51,016 nt of DNA from Bacteroidales bacterium (GTDB lineage Bacteria; Bacteroidota; Bacteroidia; Bacteroidales; F082), in contig JAKSMX010000019.1 of NCBI GenBank assembly GCA_024400305.1, forward strand, positions 1 to 51,016, written 5' to 3'. Position numbers and translations under genes: made by a program. Under the pieces are notes generated by a model. The model did no database searches and was not told the DNA's origin. It saw only the letters and a list, made by a program, of their open reading frames with translations. Position 1 is the stretch's first letter. The number at the start of each line of letters is the position of its first letter. Positions 8,234-16,406 of this stretch are shown here, in pieces.

Positions 8234-8631
8234 TTTTATTTGACTCCACAAAGAATTTCAGGACAAGGCTTTCTGACTTGCTCAAAGCTAAACGAGGGGT
8301 CTATGCAAATTTGCCTGATGAAATTAAGCAAGAATTTAAAGGAGCTGACATTGAGAAAATCAGAAACAATCGCGACATGATTCTCATTCAGAATGAAGCG
8401 ATAATTGTCAAACTACGTCTTCCTGACAAAAAAATGCAACTATCGAAAGCCAACGGTTATCGTTTGATTTATATGGTTTCAACGACTAAAGAACGTGTTG
8501 TGTTTCTTGACATATATCCAAAGCGAGGACCGATGCAACAGATTGACATTAATGCGAAAGACTTGACAAGACTTTTGATGGATTTCAATTTGGAAGATGA
8601 AAACGGGACGCTTGAGAAATATAATTTTTGA
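8230..8631 (+). CDS. RelE/ParE-like small protein, candidate toxin
   Basis: The 133-residue product starts four bases inside the preceding gene. Its middle (about 80-115) reads KANGYRLIYMVSTTKERVVFLDIYPKRG, the pattern of the RelE/HigB/ParE fold: a basic loop, an R-x-IY strand, then V-x-LDIYPKRG. The N-terminal 60 residues are extra relative to minimal RelE toxins. If it is a toxin it would be an mRNA interferase or gyrase poison acting in the cytoplasm. The assignment rests on fold-like patterns only. Confidence 0.55.
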   Translation: MILFDSTKNFRTRLSDLLKAKRGVYANLPDEIKQEFKGADIEKIRNNRDMILIQNEAIIVKLRLPDKKMQLSKANGYRLIYMVSTTKERVVFLDIYPKRGPMQQIDINAKDLTRLLMDFNLEDENGTLEKYNF

Positions 8632-8644
8632 TGAATTGTATTCG

Positions 8645-8670
8645 GTTCGGGAAAAAGTGTATTTTTGCAA
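8645..8670 (+). repeat. 26-bp direct repeat, copy 2, orphan promoter
   Basis: An exact copy of 7775-7800 lies 14 bases after the stop of the second gene. Its TATTTTTG element has no gene behind it. Together the two copies bracket the module. Confidence 0.9.
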
Positions 8671-8742
8671 AGCAACAAATTCAAACTGCACATTTTTCAG
8701 TGCAATTTTGAAAAAATTCTCTTAACCCTTCTCTTTCCCATC

Positions 8743-8787
8743 TTAACTATCCTTCAACGCCTCAATAGCATTGGCATTCGCCGATTT
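8743..8787 (-). pseudogene. C-terminal scrap of an ABC permease (FtsX/MacB type)
   Basis: The minus strand encodes KSANANAIEALKDS then TAA, the characteristic last residues of MacB/FtsX-type ABC permeases in Bacteroidota. A TAG lies immediately upstream, so only 14 codons survive. The rest of 8671-9001 shows no gene. Confidence 0.5.
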
Positions 8788-9001
8788 CTAAAACAGAAGG
8801 GCCTGGATGTAACATTCGGGTTCTTTTGTTTTTGATGCGGTGAAATCCAAAAGAGAAAAACGTCGTTTTCGACAGCCATCACAGTCAACATTAAAATATT
8901 TTCCCAAAAATCATTATTTCATTTCCAAAATGATGTGTTTTTGCATCAAAATGGAAATAAAATGAATTATTTTGAAACCGTTCGATATATTATTGAAACC
9001 C

Positions 9002-9109
9002 GAACCGCGTAAGCGGTTCCATATCCGTAGATTATTCAAAACAATTATCATCGGAGAACCGCGTAGCGGTTCCATATCCATAGCGCGTCAACGTGATTTA
9101 TCACGTTGA
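9002..9109. repeat. Three REP-like palindromes upstream of the RAYT
   Basis: 9002-9019 (GAACCGC GTAA GCGGTTC) and 9056-9072 (GAACCGC GTA GCGGTTC) share the GAACCGC stem with the other arrays but are inverted relative to them. 9088-9109 has a different 9-bp stem, TCAACGTGA TTTA TCACGTTGA. All three are followed by TTCCATATC, so the flank is conserved while the stem sequence changes. Confidence 0.85.
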
Positions 9110-9225
9110 TTCCATATCATTATCGAAATTTTTCATGCATAATTTAATTTCCATTGTTTTTATCAAATTCATTGATTATTTTTCAAAAAAATTAAAAAAT
9201 TCCCCACAAACGACAAAATATTGTA

Positions 9226-9233
9226 TATCTTTG
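9226..9233 (+). promoter_or_regulatory. -7 element of the RAYT gene
   Basis: TATCTTTG at 9226-9233 lies about 95 bases before the ATG at 9329, which argues against the longer in-frame start at 9221. Confidence 0.5.
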
Positions 9234-9328
9234 CCGTGCATTCAGATGTGAGAAATTTGCTAAACTCGTCGGCAATATTGTTTCATATTCTTTTTGTTAA
9301 TATTTTATCAATCAATAATTTATATGTT

Positions 9329-9796
9329 ATGGCAAATACATATACAAAAATCTATGTGCATTTTGTTTTTGCGGTGCAACATAGGCAATGCCTCATCAAG
9401 AAGGCATGGAAAGACGAGCTTTACAGATACATCAACGCAACAATAACCAACAAAGGTCACAAACTCTATGCAATAGGCGGAATGGCAGACCATCTGCATC
9501 TGCTCGTCAGCATGAACCCCGACCAATCAATGTCATCGTTCATTGCCGATGTCAAACGCAGCTCGGCAATGTGGATAAATCAAATGTTCCTCCGTCCGGG
9601 AATTTTCGCGTGGCAACGTGGTTTCGGGGCATTCACATATTCAAAAAATGACGTTCACAATGTTGCAAATTACATTGAAAACCAAGAAGAACATCATAGG
9701 AAACGGAATTTTCATGATGAATATGTAAAATTGTTGGAAAAACACGAAATCGAATACGATGAACGGTTCGTTTTCAAACAGGTTGAAAAAAATTGA
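9329..9796 (+). CDS. IS200/RAYT-like Y1 tyrosine transposase
   Basis: From the ATG at 9329 the protein has 155 residues, the normal size for a Y1 (HUH) single-strand transposase. The HUH metal-binding motif DHLHLLV is at 54-60 with His55 and His57. The catalytic tyrosine is probably Tyr115 in NYIENQEEHH. The gene is alone, with no tnpB and no obvious IS200 ends, but is flanked on both sides by palindromes of one family in opposite orientations. That is the arrangement of REP-associated tyrosine transposases, which are thought to spread REP hairpins. An ordinary IS200/IS605 element is the alternative. Confidence 0.8.
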   Translation: MANTYTKIYVHFVFAVQHRQCLIKKAWKDELYRYINATITNKGHKLYAIGGMADHLHLLVSMNPDQSMSSFIADVKRSSAMWINQMFLRPGIFAWQRGFGAFTYSKNDVHNVANYIENQEEHHRKRNFHDEYVKLLEKHEIEYDERFVFKQVEKN

Positions 9797-9811
9797 ACGA
9801 AATACCGTTTT

Positions 9812-10098
9812 GATACGGATATGCGACCGCTGACGCGCTATGGATGTGGAACCGCTGACGCGGTTCTTCGGTTGCTATTTTACGATTCGTCGTTTTGCTA
9901 TGGATATGGAACCGCTGACGCGGTTCTCCGATTGCTTTTTACGATTCGTCGTTTTGCTATGGATGTGGAACCGCTGACGCGGTTCTCCGATTGTTTTTTA
10001 CGATTCGTCGTTTTGCTATGGATGTGGAACCGCTGACGCGGTTCTCCGATTGTTTTTTACGATTCGTCGTTTTGCCACCGATATGCGGTCGTGTAAAT
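9812..10098. repeat. REP-like array: four 59-60 bp tandem units
   Basis: Units at 9841-9900, 9901-9959, 9960-10018 and 10019-10077 each contain GGAACCGC TGAC GCGGTTC (7-bp stem, 4-base loop) followed by a constant spacer with TACGATTCGTCGTTTTGC. The last two are almost identical. A degenerate unit precedes them (9812-9840) and a fragment follows. An open frame crosses the array but has no protein-like features. Confidence 0.9.
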
Positions 10099-10136
10099 TT
10101 TTATTTTCTTTCCGTTTCACATTGTTAATAATTAAT

Positions 10137-10144
10137 TATCTTTG
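10137..10144 (+). promoter_or_regulatory. -7 element of the first C1 peptidase
   Basis: TATCTTTG at 10137-10144, 26 bases before the ATG at 10171. Confidence 0.55.
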
Positions 10145-10170
10145 CAATCTTGAAAAATTGAATTTTTATC

Positions 10171-11382
10171 ATGATGAAAAAACTGAAAATTAGACTTTCG
10201 ATGGCGGTGGCGATGCTGCTTGCCGTCTCTTCGTTCGTGTTTGCACAGAGCAACGAAACATCTGTTTATCAATTTGTTGACGATGTCGAGGTCAACCACA
10301 CAATCGTGCAGAACCAAGGCAGCTCTGGCACATGCTGGTGCTACGCCGGAACCGGCTTCGTCGAGGCGGAGATGCTCCGCAAATACGGCGTGGAGCTCAA
10401 CCTCTCGGAGATGTTCTTCGACCGCTGGGCATATAAGACGAAGTTCGAGAAATATGTCAGGATGCACGGCGAGGCCGCCAACATCAGCTGCGGCGGCGAG
10501 GTCATCGACGTGCTTCACGCACTCACCGAAGACGGCATGGTGCCGAATGACGACTACACAGGCTGGGTGCTCGGCGAGGAACGCAACAACCACTGGGAGA
10601 TGCACGCACTCATCAACGAATACGCAAAAGTAGTGATAGCGCGAAAGAACGGCAAGCTGCTTCCTTACGTCTATCCTAAGATGGTTGAGGAAATCCTCAA
10701 CGTATATCTCGGCGAGGTGCCGGAGACCTTTATATACAAAGGTGTCAAGTACGATGCGAAATCGTTTGCGGCGAAATATCCGCTTGACATCAACGATTAC
10801 GTGCAGCTCGGCGCATACACCCACAAGGAGCTTTACAAACCTTTCAACATCCACATCCCCGACAACTGGACAGCCACGATGACATACAACATGACCATGG
10901 ACGAACTCATGGCCGAGCTCGACAACGCCCTCAACAGCGGCTACACCGTCGGCTGGGCGCAGGATGTCAGCGACAAGGGCTTCTCGCGCAAGGCGGGCGT
11001 CGGCGTCGTCCTGACCGACGATGTCAACAAGATCCGCGAAAGCGACCCGAAGGCCTACAAGAAGATGACTGACGACGAAATCCGCGAAAGCATCTACAAA
11101 TTTGAGACCGTGATGCCTGAAATCGACGCCGTTGACGACGAGATGCACCAGAAAGCATACGACGACTGGAGCACCGGCGACGACCACAGCATGCTCATCG
11201 TCGGCATCGCCCACGACCAGAACGGCGTCAAATATTATAAGGTGAAAAACTCATGGGGCGAAGCCGGGCCGTTCAAAGGCTACTGGTACTGCTCCGAGAA
11301 ATTCGTCAGACTCCACACCATCTTCTTCACAGTCAACAAGGAAGGCGTGAGCAACGACATGGCGAAGAAACTCGGATTCTGA
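10171..11382 (+). CDS. Secreted C1 peptidase, bleomycin hydrolase (PepC)-like
   Basis: This 403-residue papain-fold cysteine peptidase of the C1B (PepC/bleomycin hydrolase) group starts with a signal peptide cleaved after about residue 25 (SSFVFAQ). The catalytic set is complete: Gln48, Cys55 in SGTCWCYA, His339 in DDHSMLIVG, and Asn360 in VKNSWG. Classical PepC enzymes are cytosolic hexameric aminopeptidases, so the signal peptide implies a periplasmic or extracellular job such as trimming imported peptides. A paralogue of the same layout follows 116 bases downstream. ATG at 10171 fits the promoter and the signal peptide. Confidence 0.88.
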   Translation: MMKKLKIRLSMAVAMLLAVSSFVFAQSNETSVYQFVDDVEVNHTIVQNQGSSGTCWCYAGTGFVEAEMLRKYGVELNLSEMFFDRWAYKTKFEKYVRMHGEAANISCGGEVIDVLHALTEDGMVPNDDYTGWVLGEERNNHWEMHALINEYAKVVIARKNGKLLPYVYPKMVEEILNVYLGEVPETFIYKGVKYDAKSFAAKYPLDINDYVQLGAYTHKELYKPFNIHIPDNWTATMTYNMTMDELMAELDNALNSGYTVGWAQDVSDKGFSRKAGVGVVLTDDVNKIRESDPKAYKKMTDDEIRESIYKFETVMPEIDAVDDEMHQKAYDDWSTGDDHSMLIVGIAHDQNGVKYYKVKNSWGEAGPFKGYWYCSEKFVRLHTIFFTVNKEGVSNDMAKKLGF

Positions 11383-11403
11383 TTGCCCCACTCGCCGCAA
11401 TCG

Positions 11404-11448
11404 GTTTGCCCGACGAAATTTCGTCATCGCAGACGAAGTCGGGCAAAC
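11404..11448. terminator. Hairpin between the two C1 peptidases
   Basis: GTTTGCCCGAC at 11404-11414 pairs with GTCGGGCAAAC at 11438-11448, with a further small hairpin (GACGAAATTTCGTC) inside. There is no T-run, so it may be a processing or weak termination signal rather than a strong terminator. Confidence 0.55.
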
Positions 11449-11498
11449 TCAAAACAAAGAATGTGTAACAATTAATTATAATTTAAAAATTCAAACAA

Positions 11499-12722
11499 AT
11501 GAAATTTAAAAGTTTTTTAGTGGCAGCGGCTCTTTTGGTGAGCATGCCAGCATTCGCACAGGAAAGCGAATCGAAGACAGAAGATGAAGGCTACAAATTT
11601 GAGGTCATCAAAGAATTGCCCATCACTCCGGTGAAAGACCAGAACATGGCCGGCACATGCTGGTGCTATTCGACACTCGGCTACTTCGAGGCTGAACTCC
11701 TCCGCATGGGCAAGCCGGAGTACGATTTCTCGGAGATGTACATCGTTCACAAGACTTACGAAGACCGCGCCGAGAAGGCTGTCCGCACACACGGCGACGT
11801 CAGCTTCTCACAGGGCGGCTCATTCGGCGATGTCATCTACGCCATCCGTCACTACGGCCTCGTGCCTGACGTTGAGATGAGCGCAGGCCAGATGCACGGC
11901 GAGACACTCTCCGACTTCTCGGAATTCTCAAGCGTATGTGACCCGTTCGTTGAGGGCGTCATCAAATGCAAGAAACTCCAGCTCGGCCCTGATCACAAGC
12001 CGCTCTGGAAGAACGCCCTCGTCGGCATCCTCGACGCATACCTCGGAAAATGCCCGGAGGAGTTCGAATATAACGGCAAGAAATACACTCCTATGTCATT
12101 CGCTGAGTCAACAGGCCTCAACATGGACGACTACGTGAACATCGCCTCATTCGCACACCAGCCTTGGTACGAACAGTTCGTCATCGAGGTCCAGGACAAC
12201 TGGCGCTGGGGCATGGCTTACAACATGCCAATCGACGAATACATGCAGGTACTCAACAACGCCATCGAGAAAGGTTATCCTATCGCATGGGGTGCTGACG
12301 TCAGCGAGAGAGGCTGGCTCAGAGGCAAGATGTCGGGCATCTGCGTGCTCCCCGACCTTGAGAACGCAGCGTCAGACAAGGCCGGCACCGACTACGCACA
12401 CTGGAACGGCCTCAGCGCAACAGACCGCCAGAAGGAAGCCATGAACCACCCGACACCACAGCGCATCGTCAGCGACCAGGACCGCATCGACGCCTATAAC
12501 AACTACGAGACAACCGACGACCACGGCATGGTCATCTACGGCAAGGCCAAAGACCAGATGGGCAACGAATACTTCATGGTCAAGAACTCATGGGGCGACG
12601 CCGGCAACTACAACGGCATCTGGTACGCATCAGAGGCTTTCGTGCGTTACAAGACCCTGAACTGCATCGTCCACAAAGACGCTCTTCCGAAAGACATCAG
12701 AAAGAAACTCGGAATCAAGTAG
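11499..12722 (+). CDS. Secreted C1 peptidase, PepC-like, paralogue of the preceding gene
   Basis: The 407-residue product has a signal peptide ending near residue 20 (PAFAQ) and the same catalytic residues: Gln48, Cys54 in AGTCWCYS, His342 in DDHGMVIYG, and Asn363 in VKNSWG. The two proteins align throughout with shared segments such as GEVI/GDVI, DDYV and VKNSWG, so they arose by tandem duplication. It ends in KKLGIK. C1B enzymes often auto-process a C-terminal residue, and both copies keep a KKLG tail. Expected location is periplasm or surface. Confidence 0.88.
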   Translation: MKFKSFLVAAALLVSMPAFAQESESKTEDEGYKFEVIKELPITPVKDQNMAGTCWCYSTLGYFEAELLRMGKPEYDFSEMYIVHKTYEDRAEKAVRTHGDVSFSQGGSFGDVIYAIRHYGLVPDVEMSAGQMHGETLSDFSEFSSVCDPFVEGVIKCKKLQLGPDHKPLWKNALVGILDAYLGKCPEEFEYNGKKYTPMSFAESTGLNMDDYVNIASFAHQPWYEQFVIEVQDNWRWGMAYNMPIDEYMQVLNNAIEKGYPIAWGADVSERGWLRGKMSGICVLPDLENAASDKAGTDYAHWNGLSATDRQKEAMNHPTPQRIVSDQDRIDAYNNYETTDDHGMVIYGKAKDQMGNEYFMVKNSWGDAGNYNGIWYASEAFVRYKTLNCIVHKDALPKDIRKKLGIK

Positions 12723-12748
12723 TTAAGAGTTAAAAGAGTAGAGATAAA

Positions 12749-12791
12749 AGAGGCTGGCGCACGTGGTTCAATCCAACATACGCCAGCCTCT
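12749..12791. terminator. Bidirectional terminator
   Basis: AGAGGCTGGCG at 12749-12759 pairs perfectly with CGCCAGCCTCT at 12781-12791. It lies between convergent genes, preceded by an A-rich stretch and followed by a pyrimidine tract, so it can serve both. Confidence 0.75.
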
Positions 12792-12838
12792 TCTCTCTTC
12801 TCTCGCCTCTCTCAACACTCCACTCTCAACACTCCTCC

Positions 12839-13720
12839 CTATTTCTTCATCGCCTCGAACCCCTTTCCATAAACGCCCATGACGGTGTTGACGGAGACGA
12901 AAGCCTGCGGGTCTTCCTGTTTCACGATGCGTATGACAGGCTGGCACTCCGTCTTGCGGGCCACGACCATGATGATGTCGTTGTTTTGCTTCGTGTACCA
13001 GCCTTTTCCATTAATCAATGTGACGCCACGGTGCATCTCGTTGCCGATGCGGTCGGCGATGACCTGCGGCTTTGACGAGAAGATGAACATCTGCACCGAC
13101 TGCTTGCTTCCCGTAAAGGCCAGATCCATGCAGTAGCTGCTCACGAAATTGCCCACCAAGCTGTAGATTATCAATTCGATACGTTCCAATGGCGCGCCCG
13201 AAAGCACGAAAAACGACGACCCGATGATGAGCAGGTTCATCGCGAGGGTGAAACGTCCGAGCGAGATGTTGCGGTATTTGTTGACGACCATCGTGATGAT
13301 GTCAACGCCGCCGGTGCTGCCGCCGGAGAGGAAGATGATGCCGTTGGCGAAGCCGCCGATGCCGCCGCCGATGACCGCCGCAAGAAACCTGTCGGTGATG
13401 ACGGGTTCGGTGATGAATCTCTGCAAAAGCGAGAAAAACACCGACATCACGACGATGCAGTAAATCGTCTTAAGCCCGAACTTCCATCCCAACACCTTGA
13501 GCGAGAACAAGATAAGAATCGCATTCAAAGCGAAAATCGTGACACCGGTCGAAAGACCCGTCACCCAATACACGATGACGGAGATGCCGTTGACACCGCC
13601 GCCGAGCATGTTGTTCGGGATAAGAAACGCCGTCCAACCCAAAGCAATCACGAACAGGCAGATCGTGATGACTGCATAATTTTTCAGTTCAACCAATAAA
13701 TTCTTCTTCATGTTTTTCAT
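12839..13720 (-). CDS. YitT family membrane protein (DUF161 plus DUF2179)
   Basis: Starting at the ATG at 13720 (MKNMKKNLLVEL) the protein has 293 residues. It shows about five or six hydrophobic segments with the YitT signatures GWTAFLIPNNMLGGGVNGIS and FLSGGSTGGVDIITMVVNKY, then a soluble C-terminal DUF2179 domain ending FVSVNTVMGVYGKGF. The family is widespread and its transport role is unproven. Longer in-frame starts run into the IS remnant and promoter and were rejected. It converges with the C1 peptidases at a shared terminator. Confidence 0.88.
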   Translation of the reverse strand: MKNMKKNLLVELKNYAVITICLFVIALGWTAFLIPNNMLGGGVNGISVIVYWVTGLSTGVTIFALNAILILFSLKVLGWKFGLKTIYCIVVMSVFFSLLQRFITEPVITDRFLAAVIGGGIGGFANGIIFLSGGSTGGVDIITMVVNKYRNISLGRFTLAMNLLIIGSSFFVLSGAPLERIELIIYSLVGNFVSSYCMDLAFTGSKQSVQMFIFSSKPQVIADRIGNEMHRGVTLINGKGWYTKQNNDIIMVVARKTECQPVIRIVKQEDPQAFVSVNTVMGVYGKGFEAMKK

Positions 13721-13734
13721 TTTTTTACGACGTG

Positions 13735-13742
13735 CAAAATTA
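13735..13742 (-). promoter_or_regulatory. -7 element of the YitT gene
   Basis: TAATTTTG on the minus strand at 13742-13735, 15 bases before the ATG at 13720. Confidence 0.5.
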
Positions 13743-13774
13743 TATATTTTTTTCAAACGCGGCGAAGAACCTTT

Positions 13775-14058
13775 GTATAATGCTACCAAAAATTCAGACC
13801 AGAGCCTAAAGTGATTATCTTTGCAGAAAATTCAAGAAAGATGAACGAAACGAAGAAAGTCAGCCGCCGCAAGTACACGGCGGAGTTCAAGGCGAAGGTC
13901 GCCTTGGAAGCGATGCGGGAAAACCAGACGCTGCCCGAACTGTGCGGCAGGCATCAGTTCAGCCCGAAGTGTCGATGTGAAGAAGGTCGGGGGCGGGAGG
14001 AGCGGGTTGCTCCGCGATACGGGGGTGGGTGCAGCTTGCGATGAGCAGCAAGGCAAGA
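13775..14058 (+). mobile_element. IS3-type element remnant with orfA start
   Basis: The terminus GTATAATGCTACC and following bases to about 13820 match the minus-strand copy at 3388-3428. ATG at 13841 opens MNETKKVSRRKYTAEF, KAKVALEAMRENQTLPEL, CGRHQ, the start of an IS3 orfA, after which the frame runs into unrelated sequence (FSPKCRCEEG). No orfB and no second end are visible, so the element is dead. TATCTTTG within it at 13817-13824 was its own promoter. Confidence 0.75.
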
Positions 14059-14115
14059 AACTGTAATATGAGACGGATCTTTTTCACGGGGCGAAAATAC
14101 AAATTTATCTTCGTC

Positions 14116-14883
14116 TCACCTCACTCTCCGCATTATGAATTTCGTGTTGAACCGTGTGCCGTCTTCGCGTTTGCGCAGTCCGTTCCATATCATCTCGTAT
14201 CTGTCGCATCTTTCGATGTCCCACCATTCGTAGTTCATCTCGCCGCCTTCTTCCTGAATCCAGCGGCTCACCAGCCAGTCGCCGTCAACATTGTATTCGT
14301 TGAAGGGGTTTTCGCTCGGAATCCATTCGCCGTTCTCCATGACGTAATAAGTGTAAGTGCTGTCGGCTCTGTATTCCCAACGGTGGTCAATGCTGCCGTA
14401 GGTCGTGTCGCCCTCGATGTCCACGCCTTCCCAAAGGCCGACAATGCTGTCAGTATAGTCAACGTGAATCTTTTTGAAAACCTCGGTTCTTTTGCTTGTG
14501 AACTCCGGGTGCTGCAGATATCTGAATCTCGAGATTGAATACGAATCGTCGTCTATGTCGCTGACCGTCTGCTCAACAATGTTGTTGTCAATCAGCCTTT
14601 GAATTGTAATGATGTTGTCCTTGACAGAAAAATTCTCGTATGTTTTTGAAAGCCAGTCGTTGAATTTCGTGGAAGAAGATGTTGACGTCCCGTCTTCGTA
14701 AAAACTTCTTATTTCCCTTTCATTGGTAAGTTCCTCAATACCATTTGCGTATGTGGATTTCCACTTGCCGATGATTTTGCTTTTTATAGTGCTTTCACTC
14801 GGACCGTCATAATTTTTACTGCATGATGACAACGCAAAGGCAACACTGAAACCTAATATGACAACGAGAGCAATCTTCTTCAT
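14116..14883 (-). CDS. Lipoprotein with two lipocalin-like domains
   Basis: The 255-residue product has a lipoprotein signal with lipobox LSSC and Cys21. Two similar halves follow: IIGKWKSTYANG at about 37 and IVGLWEGVDIEGD at about 146, each with a G-x-W start and alternating beta strands as in the lipocalin-like domains common in Bacteroidales lipoproteins. No enzyme motif is visible. It probably sits in the outer membrane or on the inner leaflet. The role is unknown. Confidence 0.65.
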   Translation of the reverse strand: MKKIALVVILGFSVAFALSSCSKNYDGPSESTIKSKIIGKWKSTYANGIEELTNEREIRSFYEDGTSTSSSTKFNDWLSKTYENFSVKDNIITIQRLIDNNIVEQTVSDIDDDSYSISRFRYLQHPEFTSKRTEVFKKIHVDYTDSIVGLWEGVDIEGDTTYGSIDHRWEYRADSTYTYYVMENGEWIPSENPFNEYNVDGDWLVSRWIQEEGGEMNYEWWDIERCDRYEMIWNGLRKREDGTRFNTKFIMRRVR

Positions 14884-15005
14884 CTTCCTTTAGAATTTTA
14901 AATTAATTGCGCAAAAATACAAAAAAATTTTTAGTTCATCACGTTTTATAAAAAATCATTTTTCAAAAAAATAAAACTAATGTCTCAACTCTTAAAAGTT
15001 TTCCA

Positions 15006-15013
15006 TATCTTTG
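15006..15013 (+). promoter_or_regulatory. -7 element of hisS
   Basis: TATCTTTG at 15006-15013, 16 bases before the ATG at 15030. Confidence 0.55.
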
Positions 15014-15029
15014 CACCTTAATTAATATA

Positions 15030-16397
15030 ATGAAAATGGCACAGAAACCTTCAATCCCAAAAGGCACTCGCGACTTCCTTCCGGATGTCATGATGCGCCG
15101 CAATTATATATTCGACACAATCAAGACCGTTTTTAAACGCTTTGGTTTTCAACCTATTGAGACTCCGTCGATGGAGAATCTCTCCACTTTGATGGGGAAA
15201 TACGGCGAAGAAGGCGACAAGCTTCTGTTCAGAATCCTGAACTCCGGTGACTTCATGTCGGGCGTCGAACAGAACGGCGAACCGCTTCATTCCGAGAAAA
15301 TAACCAGCAAAATCTGCGAGAAAGGTCTCCGTTATGACCTGACAGTCCCATTCGCGCGTTTCGTCGTGCAATACCGCGACCAGATCGCGTTCCCGTTCAA
15401 ACGCTACCAGATGCAACCCGTCTGGCGCGCCGACCGCCCGCAGAAAGGCCGTTACCGCGAGTTCTATCAGTGCGACGTCGATATCATCGGCAGCGACTCA
15501 CTGCTGAATGAGGCGGAACTCGTGCAGATTGTCGATGAAGTGTTTAACAACTTGGGAATCAACGTGGTTCTAAAAATCAATAACCGCAAAGTCCTTGCCG
15601 GAATAGCAGAATACATCGGCAAACCCGACGCTCTCGTTGACATCACCGTCGCCATCGACAAACTCGACAAGATCGGCATCGAGGCCGTCAATGCGGAACT
15701 TGCCACCAAAGGTCTTGACACAGAGGCGATTGCGAAACTTCAGCCGATTCTCTTCATGACAGGCACAGCCCGCGAGAAGATGGCGCAACTCAAATCATTG
15801 ATGAACGGAATAGAAGTCGGGACAAAAGGCATCGAGGAACTTGAGACGTTGTTCAACTACTTGGATGTCATGGGATTACGTATCGAATACGAATTGGATC
15901 TGACTCTCGCCCGCGGCTTGAATTACTACACCGGCGCGATTTTCGAGGTCAAGGCGAAAGACGTGGCGATGGGCAGCATCAGCGGCGGCGGTCGTTACGA
16001 CAACCTCACCGGCATCTTCGGCCTCCCGAACGTCTCCGGCGTGGGCATCAGCTTCGGTGCCGACCGCATCTACGACGTGCTTAACGAACTCAACCTCTTC
16101 CCCGAGAAGAACGCAGAGAACACCGAAGTCATTTTCCTGAACTTCGGAAAGAACGAAGAGCTTTACTGCCTACCTTACCTGCAACAGCTTCGCCGTCAAG
16201 GTGTTAACGCAGAGATTTATCCTGACGCCGCCAAGATTCAGAAGCAGATGAAATACGCCGACCAACGTAACATCCCGGTCGTCGTCATCGCCGGCGAACA
16301 GGAAGTCAACGACAAGACTTTCAACGTGAAATGGATGAAAGAAGGCCGACAGGAGACCGTCAAAGCAGATAACTTATTGGAAATCATTAAAAAATAA
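15030..16397 (+). CDS. hisS: Histidine--tRNA ligase
   Basis: The 455-residue class II synthetase charges tRNA-His with histidine. Visible signatures are the N-terminal [19 protein letters not shown] (motif-2 region entry), [21 protein letters not shown] (motif 2), the histidine-binding [13 protein letters not shown], and GGGRYDNL, followed by the C-terminal anticodon-binding domain. ATG at 15030 or 15036 are both possible. hutH follows after nine bases, so the two histidine-using enzymes are probably cotranscribed. Confidence 0.97.
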   Translation: MKMAQKPSIPKGTRDFLPDVMMRRNYIFDTIKTVFKRFGFQPIETPSMENLSTLMGKYGEEGDKLLFRILNSGDFMSGVEQNGEPLHSEKITSKICEKGLRYDLTVPFARFVVQYRDQIAFPFKRYQMQPVWRADRPQKGRYREFYQCDVDIIGSDSLLNEAELVQIVDEVFNNLGINVVLKINNRKVLAGIAEYIGKPDALVDITVAIDKLDKIGIEAVNAELATKGLDTEAIAKLQPILFMTGTAREKMAQLKSLMNGIEVGTKGIEELETLFNYLDVMGLRIEYELDLTLARGLNYYTGAIFEVKAKDVAMGSISGGGRYDNLTGIFGLPNVSGVGISFGADRIYDVLNELNLFPEKNAENTEVIFLNFGKNEELYCLPYLQQLRRQGVNAEIYPDAAKIQKQMKYADQRNIPVVVIAGEQEVNDKTFNVKWMKEGRQETVKADNLLEIIKK

Positions 16398-16406
16398 CAT
16401 ACAAAA

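Noticed and set aside
9821-10036. Open frame of 71 codons across the REP array
   Set aside because: It is a by-product of the 59-60 bp repeat; composition follows the repeat, not a protein.
10132-11214. 360-codon minus-strand open frame opposite the first C1 peptidase
   Set aside because: It is antisense to a gene with complete catalytic motifs and has low-complexity Val/His/Asp content typical of a shadow frame.
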